A stretch of 64,000 bases of DNA. Origin: QHWT01 sp963755695 (GTDB lineage: Bacteria > Acidobacteriota > Vicinamibacteria > Vicinamibacterales > 2-12-FULL-66-21). Position numbers and translations under genes: made by a program. The notes under the pieces were generated by a model, which was given only the letters and a program-made list of their open reading frames with translations, did no database searches and was not told the DNA's origin. Of the stretch, positions 48,776 to 61,893 are shown one piece after another (within the stretch, counting starts at the first letter, position 1; every line of letters starts with the position of its first letter). The stretch spans positions 496,001 to 560,000 of the forward strand of contig CAVWLB010000010.1 of NCBI GenBank assembly GCA_963755695.1, given 5' to 3'.

Positions 48776-49285
48776 TCAGTGGCGGCGATCCGATGACCCC
48801 GATCCGCGGCGGGAGCTCTCGCGTCGATCGTGCATCGCCTTCAGCGTGATCCGTTGTTCCGGCGTGAGCACACGGTTCATGCGATAGAGCATGAGCACAC
48901 GCGCCTTGTTGGCTTCGGTGCGCGTGCTCTCCACCTTGTCGACATGCGCCATCACCGCGGCTTCGTCGGCAGCGTCCCGGATCATCTGGGACATCGTCTC
49001 CTCCAGCTGATCGAGCCGCTCGCGAAGCTCCTTCAAGCGCGGGAACGTCGCCTGCCAGATCTGCTCGATCGCCGCGGACTGCTGGTCGGTGATGCCGAGC
49101 TCCGACCGTTCGGGTTCGTCGGCCCACCACCGCGGCGGACGCCGATCCTGCCCGCCGGGCTTGGGCCCCGGCCCCGACTGCTGGGCGAATCCCGGTTCGC
49201 CGGAACACTCACCGGCCTGGGCCGGCAGATTGAGCGCCGGAATCAGAAGAAGAGCCGCAAGAGCGCACCACAGCTGACGTGCCAT
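48776..49285 (-). CDS. Spy/CpxP-like periplasmic protein
   Basis: 169 residues, intact. The ATG at 49285 is chosen because it gives a clean signal peptide (LWCALAALLLIPALNLPAQA). The mature part is helical and charged with two LTxxQ-like motifs: LGITDQQSAAIEQIW and LTPEQRITLKAMH. Family members act as ATP-independent periplasmic chaperones or metal-sensing partners. It is the first gene of the efflux operon, 50 bases before tolC, so the pump and a stress chaperone are probably induced together. Confidence 0.8.
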   Translation of the reverse strand: MARQLWCALAALLLIPALNLPAQAGECSGEPGFAQQSGPGPKPGGQDRRPPRWWADEPERSELGITDQQSAAIEQIWQATFPRLKELRERLDQLEETMSQMIRDAADEAAVMAHVDKVESTRTEANKARVLMLYRMNRVLTPEQRITLKAMHDRRESSRRGSGSSDRRH

Positions 49286-49486
49286 CGGGATCGTCGATCT
49301 CCAGTGGAAACTACAGCCGTTATTACGACTGGCGCGACGCCCTCGTTTACCTCCGATGGGTAGCGGGGTGCACAGGCCGCCGCTCATGCGGAGCCGTAAC
49401 TCTCTCGGCTCGCAGCGTTTGCCGTGGCATAGGCATTGCGACGCCGATCGGCGTTGGCAATGGGGCCGGTGACCGGGGGAACGAAC

Positions 49487-49765
49487 GTGCGCGGTGCGAT
49501 GATTGGTGGCTTGGTCGTGGTAGCGCTGCTCGTCGGCTTCAGTCTCGGACGTGCGTCAGACCGGGACGAAACCGTTGTGACTGCCCAGATTAGCTCGGCC
49601 GAACACGAGACCCAGGAAGGGTATTTTTCGCTCGGTCCGGACGCCACTCTGCTCGCCAAGCCAGGGACCAATCTCTATCAATTCCTGGCCCGGCAGAATG
49701 GTCACAAAGTGCGTATAACGCTGACCTTAGTCGGGGGTCAGGAACTCTCGCGGCTGCAAAGATAG
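49487..49765 (+). CDS. Small membrane-anchored hypothetical protein
   Basis: 92 residues from GTG at 49487, which has GGGGGA about 8 bases upstream. One membrane segment (MIGGLVVVALLVGFSLG) then a periplasmic part of about 70 residues (TVVTAQISSAEHETQEGYFS, TNLYQFLARQNGHKVRITL). No family recognised. Divergent from the efflux operon and convergent with ispH across a low-complexity array. Confidence 0.55.
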   Translation: MRGAMIGGLVVVALLVGFSLGRASDRDETVVTAQISSAEHETQEGYFSLGPDATLLAKPGTNLYQFLARQNGHKVRITLTLVGGQELSRLQR

Positions 49766-49881
49766 GCGAGGGCTCCAGGCTTCTGCGCCGGCCGCAAGGC
49801 TAACTTCTGAAGGCCCGATCCTGGAGCCTGGAGCCTGGAGCCTGGAGCCTGGAGCCTGAGCTGAGCCTGGAGCCCGGAGCC
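49766..49881. repeat. Stop-to-stop low-complexity array (word CCTGGAG / CTCCAGG)
   Basis: Fills the gap between the small membrane protein and the convergent ispH stop. The left end has one CTCCAGG; the right part has five consecutive CCTGGAG units and variants CCTGAG, CCCGGAG. The two orientations can pair. Confidence 0.7.
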
Positions 49882-51041
49882 TTAACTCGTATATCTCTCC
49901 AACGTCTCGATCACCTGCCCGACGATGTTGTTCGGTGTCGAGGCGCCGGCAGTAAGTCCCACTCTTACGCGTCCGGTCGGCAGCCAATCACGCGCCACCA
50001 CCTCCGGAGCGCTGGCGGTGGACGGTGCGCCGATCGGCCGGTGCCTGATTTCCGCGGCCGAGATGAGGCAGTCTGGCTCGGCGATGTGGTAGGTCTGCAC
50101 CCGCGCCGCGCAGATCCGGGCGAGGTTGCACGTATTGCTGCTGTTGTAGCCGCCCACCACGATCATCAAATCGAGCGGTTCTGCCGCCAGCAATGCTTCG
50201 ACGGCGTCCTGCCGTTCCTGTGTCGCGCTGCAGATTGTATCGAATGCCCGGAAGTGCTCGGCAGCGTGCGCCTCGCCGTACCGGGCTCGCATCGCACGCA
50301 CCGAACATCTCGCCGATCTCCAGCGACTCCGACATCAGCATGGTCGTCTGATTGGCGCAACCGATCCGCACGAGATCTTTGTCGGGATTGAAGCCCGGAG
50401 AAATCGCCTCTTGGAAGCGCTCGAGAAACGCCGCCCGATCGCCCCCATGCTCGGATGTAGTTGCAGACGATGGCCGCCTCGTCGCGATCGAGCACGACGA
50501 GGTAGCGTCCTTGCGGGAATTTCAGTGCCTGCGACGCCGTCGCGCGCGTCTCTTCATGACGAACCTTGCCATGAATGATCGCGGTGTATCCGTCTTGCGC
50601 GTAGCGCACGACGTTCTTCCAGACGTTCAGCACGGATCCGCAAGTGGTGTCGACGAGCGTGCAGCCCTGCGCGGTCAGCCGGAGCATTTCCTCGACGGTG
50701 ACCCCGAAGGCCGGCAGGATGACCACGTCGTCGGAGCCGATCTGATGGGTGCGCTCGACCGGGTCAGCTGAGAAACCGGATGCCGGCGGCGCGCAGCCGA
50801 TCGTTCACGTGCGGGTTGTGGATGATCTCGCCGGTGAGGAACACGTTCGCTGCCAGGAAAGCGCGCACGCGCCTGGTAGGCGTAGTCGACGGCGCGATCG
50901 ACGCCGTAACAGAACCCGAATTCACGTGCCAGGTGCACGCTGAGACGGCCGGCATCGATGACGGAAGTCGCGAGCCCGGACCTGCTCGACCAGCTTGCTG
51001 TGATACGCGGCGGCGAGCTCTCCGGCAACGGCCTCTTTCAT
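49882..51041 (-). CDS. ispH: 4-hydroxy-3-methylbut-2-enyl diphosphate reductase (frame-broken)
   Basis: Last step of the MEP isoprenoid pathway, an iron-sulfur enzyme. About 385 residues. The three cluster cysteines are in REFGFCYGVDRAVDYA, TLVDTTCGSVLNVWKNV and FDTICSATQERQDAV. Also seen are IIHGKVRHEETRATA, LDLMIVVGGYNSSNTCNLAR and VGLTAGASTPN. Breaks lie near 50300, 50360, 50450, 50760, 50870 and 50980. Slightly longer than E. coli IspH, matching the longer cyanobacterial/acidobacterial form. Start at ATG 51041. Confidence 0.9.
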
Positions 51042-51084
51042 GTCGAGGCCTTTCCGGAAGATCAATGGTTGGGTGTTGCTCACG

Positions 51085-51693
51085 TCAGCGGGAACGATCG
51101 ACCAGGTCTTGCGCGTGCGGCGTCATGTCCTCGAGCGGGAGCAGCGCGCTGCTGACCCGCGGCCGCGAGAAGGCATCAGCATCCGAGAGGAAATCATCGT
51201 CAATCGTGAACCCGGCCGTTGTCACGCTGGTCCTTCCGCGTGCGGCCGTCGTGCCCGTGATGTGCGCCACGGGCGCGGAAAGCCGCGAGCTACGTTCAAA
51301 CGTCCGGTGGATGTCGAGCACCTGAGCGAGGCCGACGCCCGCAATCAATCCCGCGGCGGCGGCAACCGTCACCCATCGGCGGACGTGGGAGTGGCCGTTG
51401 ATGACGGCACGCGCGGCCTTGGGAAAGGTCAGCACACGCGCGGGATGTTCCATCGCTTCGAGGCGTCGTGCGATCTGCGCCTGCTGCGCCGCCAGGCGGT
51501 CCATTGGAAACGCCGCCTCTGCGTCCTCACGGAGCTCGTCGCCAATGCCGAGCAGCCAGCGATCGAACTCTTCAGAGCGGGTACGACAGGCGGCACATCC
51601 GTCGAGATGCGGGTGTCCGCCGCCCGTGGCCCAGAGCCGCGCGAAGTCGCGATCGTCGAGATGACCGCGACCGAGGCGTTCAAGAAGTGACAC
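51085..51693 (-). CDS. Membrane-bound anti-sigma factor
   Basis: 202 residues, intact. The N-terminal zinc-binding region has HPHLDGCAACRTR (H-x3-C-x2-C), followed by a cytoplasmic helix (AAQQAQIARRLEAMEHPA), one membrane helix (WVTVAAAAGLIAGVGLAQVL) and a periplasmic tail. It overlaps the ECF sigma gene by 14 bases, so the two are translationally coupled and the protein is its specific antagonist. Confidence 0.82.
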   Translation of the reverse strand: MSLLERLGRGHLDDRDFARLWATGGGHPHLDGCAACRTRSEEFDRWLLGIGDELREDAEAAFPMDRLAAQQAQIARRLEAMEHPARVLTFPKAARAVINGHSHVRRWVTVAAAAGLIAGVGLAQVLDIHRTFERSSRLSAPVAHITGTTAARGRTSVTTAGFTIDDDFLSDADAFSRPRVSSALLPLEDMTPHAQDLVDRSR

Positions 51694-52372
51694 GGCGTTT
51701 CCCCTTCCGCAGTGCGGGCTCTGTCACGCCATCCACGGCGAGCAGGCTCCGCAACTTCCGAATGGCCCGAAACAGGTGCACTCGAACCGTCGATTCGTTC
51801 AATCCGGTCAGCGCGCTGACTTCGCGGGATGTGCACCCCTCGACGTGGCTGAGCACGAACACCGACCGTTGCCGTTCCGGCAGCCGCGCGAGTGCTTCTG
51901 CAATCTGTTGCCGCCGTTCGCGGGAGAGCAGCGCATCCTCGGGCGAGGCCACCGTGCTGGGGACCCGCTCGGTCAAGTCCCGTTCTGTCGGACCCTCGTC
52001 GGTGCGGGCCTGGATCAGGCGTCCCATCGGCACCAACCAGCGTTCGCGGCGGGTTCGCGACTTGATGCGATCGAGGCACCCGTTGATCAGGATGCGCGTG
52101 AACCACACATCGAACGGCAGTTCTTCGCGGAACGTCGACAGGTGCGAGTAGGCCTTCACGAAGGCATCCTGCACCGCCTCGTCGGCGTCCGCCGTCTCGC
52201 GAAGGTAGTGGTACGCAATCCGGCTGGCACGGCGCTGATGTCGTGTGACAAGTTCCGAAAAGCGCTCACGCGCTTCGCCGTGCCGCCCGTCGGCCTGGAG
52301 GGTTTTGACCGTCCTGGCCGCGGCGGCATCCGCTTCGCGGGCGGCGGTGAGAGCCGCTGACGTTCCTGACAT
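51680..52372 (-). CDS. ECF RNA polymerase sigma factor
   Basis: 230 residues, intact. Region 2 shows FSELVTRHQRRASRIAYHYL, ADADEAVQDAFVKAYSHLST and PFDVWFTRILINGCLDRIKS; region 4 shows ALARLPERQRSVFVLSHVEG and SREVSALTGLNESTVRVHLF. It has about 30 extra N-terminal residues and an insert between regions 2 and 4. Coupled to the anti-sigma gene. Second ECF/anti-sigma module in the window; it has no attached DUF4097 gene. Confidence 0.9.
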   Translation of the reverse strand: MSGTSAALTAAREADAAAARTVKTLQADGRHGEARERFSELVTRHQRRASRIAYHYLRETADADEAVQDAFVKAYSHLSTFREELPFDVWFTRILINGCLDRIKSRTRRERWLVPMGRLIQARTDEGPTERDLTERVPSTVASPEDALLSRERRQQIAEALARLPERQRSVFVLSHVEGCTSREVSALTGLNESTVRVHLFRAIRKLRSLLAVDGVTEPALRKGKRRVTS

Positions 52373-52587
52373 GCAATACGCCGCCGGGACGCCGGCGTTT
52401 ACCGCCAGGAGCCCGTCCGGCCCGGGTTTCTGATCGTTCGTGCGGGGCCCAATGTCCCGCTAAGTCATTATACCGGTGACCACTCGGAGACAGGGATGGG
52501 GCAGCGCTTGAAGGGGTCGATGTTGAAGTTGGTGTTCGGACCGCTGTGCTCCGCCAGAATGGGGCTTTCGACTTCCGGCGGCAATCG

Positions 52588-53562
52588 TCAAGGCGACGTC
52601 CGGACGATCTGAGTGCCGGGAAAGTAGAACCTCAACACGTCATCCGCAGTTCGACCGGCCCTCAGCCTGGCGAAGGCGCCGGCCTGGCACAACCCAACGC
52701 CGTGGCCGAAGCCACGTCCGTTGAATACGAAATGGTCTCCTGTCCGTCGAAGCGTGAAGAGCGTGCTCCGCAGCGTTTGAACGCCGAGGGCGCGAGTCAC
52801 CACCTCGCGAAAGATCTCACCCCGGACCGTCACCTCGCGCGAACCACGGAGGGTGACCTGTTCGGCGCGCCCGGCGCTGTCACGCGACGTGACCTCGATG
52901 GCGGTCAACTTCGCGCCAATCGCGGTGCGAGAATCGCCGTTGACCGCGTCGCGCAGGGCTGCCAGGCGCGTGTCGAACGACCACTCGACGTGAGCGTCCT
53001 TTGCCGGGCCGGCGTCGGGAGTGCCCGCGAGATACGCAGGGGACTGGCCGCCCCACACGCTCGTCGCATTGCTGGTGTGTCCACCACAGTCGGCATGAAA
53101 CAGGGTGTGCGCGGGCCCCTCTGCGAACCACAACAGCTCGCCGCGGGTCCGCGAGGCTGCCTGGCGTGCAAGGTCGGACCAGCGTGACCCGCGGAGACGC
53201 GCCGGTTCGTAAAGTTGGCAGTGCGTGCCGGAGCAGAGGTCGAACCCCTCTCGTGCGTGACGGCCGCGATACGCGAGCGCATAGGTGCGGCTGATGATCG
53301 CCTGCACTTCGAACATCCGTTCGAGGACCTGCTCGTCGGCGGTCGGCGGATCCACCTCAGAGAGGATCGTGCCCATGACGTAATCCTCGAGCGCGACCTC
53401 GCGCACCACGAGCGCGCCGTTGACGCGCATCTGCACCCGGACGCTGTTCGGCCGATTGGGCGCCTGGTCGGGCAAGCGAACGCGTGGGGACGAGGCGCCG
53501 CACGCCGCCAAGAGGATAACGACGATGAGCGTGAAGCTCATTCTTCGAAACGTCAACGTCAT
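52588..53562 (-). CDS. SpoIID/LytB-domain lipoprotein
   Basis: 324 residues, intact. The lipoprotein signal ends LLAACG. The SpoIID domain has VREVALEDYVMGTILSEV, FEVQAIISRTYALAY, LYEPARL, AHTLFHADCGGHTSNATSVW and GRGFGHGVGLCQAGAFARLR. SpoIID-type proteins cut glycan strands stripped of peptides; outside spore formers they act in envelope turnover. Divergent from the first sigma54 activator gene with only 33 bases between starts, so their promoters overlap the coding ends. Confidence 0.88.
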   Translation of the reverse strand: MTLTFRRMSFTLIVVILLAACGASSPRVRLPDQAPNRPNSVRVQMRVNGALVVREVALEDYVMGTILSEVDPPTADEQVLERMFEVQAIISRTYALAYRGRHAREGFDLCSGTHCQLYEPARLRGSRWSDLARQAASRTRGELLWFAEGPAHTLFHADCGGHTSNATSVWGGQSPAYLAGTPDAGPAKDAHVEWSFDTRLAALRDAVNGDSRTAIGAKLTAIEVTSRDSAGRAEQVTLRGSREVTVRGEIFREVVTRALGVQTLRSTLFTLRRTGDHFVFNGRGFGHGVGLCQAGAFARLRAGRTADDVLRFYFPGTQIVRTSP

Positions 53563-53595
53563 TGTATCGGCGCGAGCCGCTGTAAACTTGATCGA

Positions 53596-54956
53596 GTGTC
53601 CCGCATCCTCGTGATTGACGACGATCAGGGCGTCCGCGAAAGCATGGAGCGGATGCTGCGCGGCGCAGGTTACACCGTCCAGACGCGCTGGCAGCGGCGA
53701 AGAAGGGTTCGACGCTGGCACGTGGCAACGCCTTCGACGTGATTCTGTCGGACATGCGCATGCCGGGCATTTCCGGCCTCGACGTGCTGCAGCAAGCTGC
53801 GCGAACAGCGCGTCGACTCGGCCTTCATCATCATGACCGGCTTCGGCACGGTCGACACGCGCCGTCGAGGCGATGAAGCTCGGCGCCGTCGATTTCGTGC
53901 AGAAGCCGTTCTTTCGCGACGAGCTGCTGATGCGCGTGCGATCGGCGGCCGACCGGCGGCAGCTGGCGCGCCAGGTCGACCTGCTGCAGCGGCAGATCCG
54001 CGCCACCGGCTCGCCTGGACGCGCTCGATCGGCGAGAGCGAGGCCGATGCGGCGCGTGAAGGAGCTCGATCGTCCGCGCCGCCGCGGCGGCGGGCACGGT
54101 GCTCATCACCGGCGAAACCGGCACCGGGAAAGAGCTGGTGGCGCGCGCGATCCACGCCGAGCAGGCCGCGCGCCGACAAGCCATTCGTCGCGCTGAACTG
54201 CGCCGCGCTCACCGACTCGCTGCTCGAGAACGAGCTGTTCGGCCACGCCCGCGGGGCGTTCACCGGGGCGGCCGGCGCGCGCGCCGGCCTGATCGAGCAC
54301 GCCAACGGCGGCACGCTTTTCCTCGACGAGATCGGCGACGATGCCGTCGGCGCTGCAGGCCAAGCTGCTGCGCGCGCTCGAATCGGGCGAGGTGCGGCGC
54401 ATCGGCGAGAACGAGGCGCGCCACGTCGACGTGCGCTTCGTCGCGGCAACCAACGCCGACCTGCAGCAGGCGGTCGACTGCCGGCGCCTTCCGCAGCGAC
54501 CTGTTCTACCGCCTGAACGTGCACCGCATTCACCTGCCGCCGCTGCGCGAGCGCGGCGGATGACATCGCGTTGCTGCTCGATCATCTTCCTCGAGCGCTA
54601 CGGCACGGGAGCCGAGCGTCACCGGCTACAGCGACGCTGCGCGTGCCGCGCTGGTCGCGTACGACTATCCCGGCAACGTCCGCCAGCTCGAGCACATCGT
54701 GCAGCGCGCGGTTGCCGTCGCGCGCGGTCCGCTCATCGAGCCGGCGGATCTGCCCGAGGAACTCTACGCGTCACGCACCACGGACGCGCAGACGACTGCC
54801 GCCGACGGCTCGGTGGCCGCCGCGCGCGAACGCGCCGAGCGCGAGATGATCGTCGCGACGCTGGCGCGCAACGGCGGCGAGATTGCCGCCGCCGCGCGCG
54901 AACTGCAGGTCAGCCGCACGACGCTGTGGCGGCTGATGAAGAAGCACCAGATTTAG
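53596..54956 (+). CDS. NtrC-family sigma54 response regulator (frame-broken)
   Basis: About 450 residues. Receiver with SRILVIDDDQGVRESMERML and VILSDMRMPGISGLDVLQ, then FIIMTGFGTVDTAVEAMKLG and FVQKPF. AAA+ domain with Walker A ITGETGTGKELVARAIH, the sigma54-contact loop GAFTGA in HARGAFTGA, Walker B GGTLFLDEIGD and PGNVRQLEHIV. A Fis-type helix-turn-helix ends in AAARELQVSRTTLWRLMKKH. About twelve indels, nearly all single-base insertions. Start at GTG 53596. The GAFTGA loop means it can drive sigma54 promoters, one of which may lie 200 bases downstream of this gene. Confidence 0.88.
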
Positions 54957-55005
54957 GCTACGCCGGTTCTCGGGTTCTCGGGTTCTCGGGTTCTCAGTTT
55001 CACCT
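54957..55005 (+). repeat. Low-complexity array (word GGGTTCTC)
   Basis: Starts directly after the first activator stop: GGTTCTC followed by GGGTTCTC three times. The word is the reverse complement of the GAGAACCC word at 20.0 kb. One orientation only. Confidence 0.6.
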
Positions 55006-55025
55006 CTGAAACGCCCGCGTTTCAG
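55006..55025. promoter_or_regulatory. Palindrome CTGAAACG-N4-CGTTTCAG (candidate activator site)
   Basis: A perfect 8-bp inverted repeat with a 4-base centre (CCCG). A third half-site, CTGAAACG, follows at 55028. It lies about 85-110 bases upstream of a sigma54-like promoter. Spacing and symmetry fit an upstream activator sequence for an NtrC-type dimer; it could also be a terminator hairpin of the preceding gene. Confidence 0.45.
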
Positions 55026-55109
55026 TTCTGAAACGCGCGAACGCTTCGGTGCGCGGTCGTGCACCGCAGTCCCGTTATCTTGACCGACTTCGCTGCGGCG
55101 GTACGCGGA

Positions 55110-55126
55110 GCGGCGCGGCTCTTGCT
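55110..55126 (+). promoter_or_regulatory. Sigma54-type -24/-12 promoter
   Basis: GCGGCGCGGCTCTTGCT resembles the TGGCACG-N4-TTGCW consensus. GG at 55112-55113 and GC at 55124-55125 are separated by exactly 10 bases. It is 26 bases upstream of the hybrid kinase ATG. In a GC-rich genome GG-N10-GC alone is weak evidence; TTGCT and the nearby palindrome strengthen it. Confidence 0.4.
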
Positions 55127-55151
55127 CGCTGCGTCTGCGCGAGACTCCCCG

Positions 55152-57595
55152 ATGCCACCGGTCACGCTTCTCATCGTCGATGACGACCAGCGAGACTGCT
55201 TGCGGCTGTTGTCAGCCAGTGCGCGCTCGCGCGGAGTATCGAGCCGCATCACCGCCACCGACCTCGACGAGCGCCGTTGCCGCGGTGCGTTCGTCGGCCA
55301 TCGACGTCGCGCTCGTCGATCTCACGTTGGGCTGCGGAATCCGGCCTCGACGCGATCCGGCAGCTGAGGGCGCTGTCTCCCGACGCCGAGATCGTGGTCG
55401 TCTCGGGCTCGGTGTCGCGGCTGTCGGCGATCGCATCGTACGAGCTGGCGGCGTTCGCGTTCGTGCAGAAGCCGTTCGACGTCGAGCAGCTGTTCGGGAC
55501 CATCGAGCGCGCCGTCGAGCGCCGGCGCATGAATCTGGCGAACCGCCGGCTCGATCTGGGAGCATGCAGGTCGATCAACGAGATCGGCGAAGACCTGCGC
55601 ACGCTCGCTCGATCTCGCGCGAGCTGCTCGAGCGCACGCTTGCCGGCTGATGGACGTGCTGCAGGCAACGAGCGGCGGGGCCCGCCTGCTGAACGCGCTG
55701 ACCGGCGAATTCGACATGCACGTCGCGATCGGCCAGCCGGAGGTAAGCGGAGCGGGGGCGGCCGCCGCGCCGTCCGAGCGACTGGTGCTGGCGACGCGGC
55801 AACCGGTCCTGTCCGCGAATCCTTACGAGGGCACGTCGGCGGACGTGGCGTCGCCGAGCTCGATTCGCTCGGCGCTGAGCGTGCCGATGTTCGCCGGCGA
55901 CGAGCTGATCGGCGCGCTCAGCGTCGGCAGCCGGCGAGCCCGACCGCTTCAGCGCCGACGATCAGCGGCTGCTGCGCGTCATCGCCGGCCAGCTCGCCGT
56001 CGCGGTCCAGAACGCGCGGCTCCACGCCTTCATGCTCGCGCCGGCAAGCAGCAATGGGAAGCGACCTTCGACGCGATCGGCGATCCGATCGCCGTCTTCG
56101 ACGCGCGCGGGCGGCTGCTGCGCGGCAACGCGGCGCTCGGCGACGCACCTCGGACGCGCCGGTGACCGCGCTTGCGCGGCACTGACGCTGCGACGAGGTC
56201 GGCTTCTGCGGCGGCCCGCATCCTCGATTGCGCGGTCGGCCACGCCGCCGCGCAGCGGCGTGCGTCCACGACGGAGGTCACGCTCCCCGACGGTCAGATC
56301 TTCAGCGTCACGACGTTCCCGGTGCCGGACGTCGGCGGACGGCGCCTCGGTCGTGCAGATCGCGAAGAACGTCACGAGGAGATCCAGAGCGCGCGCCGGC
56401 TGCAGCAGATGAGCGACGAGCTCGCCGTCGACCAACGCCCGGCTGCTGGCGACGCGTCGAGCGGCTGAAGTCGACGCAGGCGCAGCTGCTCCAGGCCGAG
56501 AAGCTGTCGGCGATCGGTCAGCTCGTCGCCGGCGTCGCGCACGAGCTGAACAACCCGCTGACGAGCGTCATCGGCTACGCGCAGCTGCGTCGAGGAGGAG
56601 CTGCGGCAGGCGTCGGCCGAGGAGCCGCGCACGCTCCGCCGCCGAGCTCGCGTCGCGACCTGCGGCGCATCGCCGAGGAGTCCGAGCGCGCCGCACGCAT
56701 CGTCCGCAACCTGCTCGCGTTCGCGCGCCGGCAGACGGCCGCGCGTGCGCCGCAGGACGTCGCCGATCTCGTCAGCCGCGTGCTCGCGCTGCGTGTCGTA
56801 CGAGTTCCGGCTGAACGGCATCGAGCTCGAGACCGACTTCGAGCCCGGCGCTGCCGCACGTGCTCGGCCGACGGCGGCCAGCTGCAGCAGGCGCTGCTCA
56901 ATCTGCGTCCTGAACGCCGAGCAGGCGATGCGCGGCCGCGCGACACGCCGCCTGCATGTCGGCGCGCGGTATGTCGGCGGCGGCCGGCGCCGTCGAGCTC
57001 TTCGATCGCCGACACCGGCCACGGCATCGCCGACGAGAACCTGCGTCGCATCTTCGATCCGTTCTTCACGACCCGCGACGTCGGCGAAGGCACCGGCCTC
57101 GGCCTCAGCATCTGCTACGGCATCGTCCGCGATCACGGCGGCCAGATCACCGTCGAGAGCCGCGTCGGTGTCGGGCACCACGTTCTCGGTGCTGCTGCCG
57201 GCGCGCGCGGACGGCGCGGTCGGTGCGGACCACGAAGTGCTGGTCGCGCACAGCGATCAGACCGAGCGCGACTACATCGCCGCGGCGCTGGCCGGGTGGG
57301 GTCACACGTGGTCGCCGTCGCCGATACGGCGGCGAAGCCGCTCGCGCGGCTCCGCGCCGGCGCGCTTCGACGCCGCGTTCGTCGATCGCAGGCATCGTCG
57401 CGGCGGATCTCGACGGCGTGGCGCGGCGCGCGCGCGACCGAGCGGCAGCGCGCGTCCGTCGTGCTGCTGTCGAGTCGCGCACGACGACGGAACGGTCGAG
57501 ACGGCTGGAGGCGAGGAGGCGAGCGCGGTGCTGCCGCCGCCTTTCGAACTGCGGGCGCTGCGGGCGGCGCTCCGCGGAGTGTCGAAGGAGTGTGT

Positions 57596-57599
<4 letters not shown>
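55152..57599 (+). CDS. Hybrid sensor kinase: receiver-GAF-PAS-histidine kinase-receiver (frame-broken)
   Basis: About 810 residues. N-terminal receiver (PPVTLLIVDDDQR, phospho-site region VALVDLTLG, FVQKPFDVEQLF), GAF domain (about 55640-56030), PAS domain (EATFDAIGDPIAVFDARGRL), HisKA with VAHELNNPLTSVIGYAQL, HATPase with LNAEQAM, FFTTRDVGEGTGLGLSICYG, and a C-terminal receiver-like domain without the usual acidic pair (EVLVAHSDQTERDY), probably degenerate. About twenty indels. No membrane segment, so it senses cytoplasmic signals. The stop overlaps the next activator start (ATGA). Confidence 0.82.
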
Positions 57600-59034
<1,435 letters not shown>

Positions 59035-59040
59035 GGCGGC

Positions 59041-60104
59041 ATGAGCGCGCCGTCCGCGGCCGCAGCCGGATCCTTGCGTCCGGTGCTGATCGTCGACGAC
59101 GAGACGGGCGTTCGCGAGCTGATGGCGCGCTGGCTCGAGACCGGCGGCTACGACGTTCGCGACCGCGGCCAACGCCGAGGAGGCGCTCTCGCGCGTGCAC
59201 GGTCGACGCCGCCGGCGGTCGCGCTCTGCGACATCCGCATGCCCGGGCACGACGGCCTGTGGCTCGCACAGCGCATTCGCGACGATGCGCCGGAAACCGC
59301 GGTGATCATGGCGACCGGCGTCCAGGACGTCGGCCTCCGCCGTCACCAGCCTGCGGCAAGGCGTCATCGACTACCTGACCAAGCCGTTCGGCCGCGATCG
59401 GCTGCGCGAAGCCGTCATGCGCGGCCTCGAGTGGCACGAGTCGGCGCGCGAGTCGCGGCGCTGGCGCGAATCGCTCGAGACGGAGCTGAACGTCGCGCCG
59501 CGACGCGGCTCGTCGACGCGCTCGCATCGCTGCTCGATCGACGACGACGACGCGCTCGATCGCGATGCTCTCGATCGCTGACGCTTGGCGATCGCGAACG
59601 CCTACGCGCACGCCTATCGGGTAGCGGCGCTGGCCGTCAGCATCGCCCGCGAGGCTGCGTGTACCGACGAGGCGGATCTGCCGCGCGTTCGAGCAGGCCG
59701 CGCTGCTGCACGATCTCGGCAAGCTGGCGATGCCCGAAGCGGTGCTGCGCAAGCCGGCGCCGCTGACCGCCGAGGAGCAGCTGCTGGTCCGGCTGCACCC
59801 GGCGATCGGCGCCGACTGCTGACCGGACATTCCGTACCTGGCCAGGGCGGTCGAGATCGTCCGCGACGCGCACGAGCGCATCGGACGGCCTGGGCTATCC
59901 CAACGGCGTCCGCGGCGGCGAAGTCCCGCTCGGCGCGCGCATCATCGGCGTCGCCGACGCCTACGACACGATGACCCGTCCGCGCGTGTTCCGCGACGCG
60001 ATCAGCCCGCGCGAGGCCTGCCTTGAAATCGAACCGCTGCGCAGGCACGTCAGTTCGATCGCCAAGTCGTCGAGGTCTTCCTAGGGCTGAAGATTGAAGA
60101 CTGA
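59041..60104 (+). CDS. HD-GYP response regulator (cyclic-di-GMP phosphodiesterase), frame-broken
   Basis: About 350 residues. Receiver with RPVLIVDDETGVRELMARWL, VALCDIRMPGHDGLWLAQRI, YLTKPFGRDRL. After a linker comes the HD-GYP domain: HAYRVAALAVSIARE, LLHDLGKLAMPEAVL (HD), RLHPAIGADLL, VRDAHERIDGLGYPNG (HE..DG.GYP, first H replaced by A) and GARIIGVADAYDTMT. About nine indels. Fourth gene of the signalling operon. The reading frame ends LGLKIED inside the low-complexity array that follows, so the array supplies the last codons and the stop. Confidence 0.85.
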
Positions 60105-60366
60105 AGATTGAAGATTGGAGATTGGGATTGCGATTGACGATTGACGATCTGGTGATTTTATTGACGATTGGTGATTGGCTATTGGCGATTTGACAGCGGA
60201 GCTCAATCGTCAAGTCACTCGTCACTCATCAGGCCGAATCAGCAATCATCAGTCCAAATCTTCAATCCTCAATCGACAATTCGATCGTCAATCGCCAATC
60301 GTCAATCAAGTCTTCAATCCCCAATCGACAATCCCAATCTTCAATCTTCAATCTTCAATCTTCAGT
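60086..60366. repeat. Large mirrored low-complexity array (word GATTGAA / TTCAATC)
   Basis: About 280 bases. The left half repeats TGAAGATTG, then GATTGACGATTG and GGTGATTGGC; the right half repeats the reverse complements in roughly reverse order (CAATCGTCAA, CAATCTTCAATC) and closes with four CAATCTT units. The RNA could fold into one giant imperfect hairpin. It is far more A/T-rich than anything around it. It covers the last codons of the HD-GYP gene and ends 46 bases before gatB. Confidence 0.75.
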
Positions 60367-60411
60367 AGCCCGATCAACGACTGGTATGGCACAATCGGGC
60401 AATCCGTGGCG

Positions 60412-61889
<1,478 letters not shown>

Positions 61890-61893
<4 letters not shown>

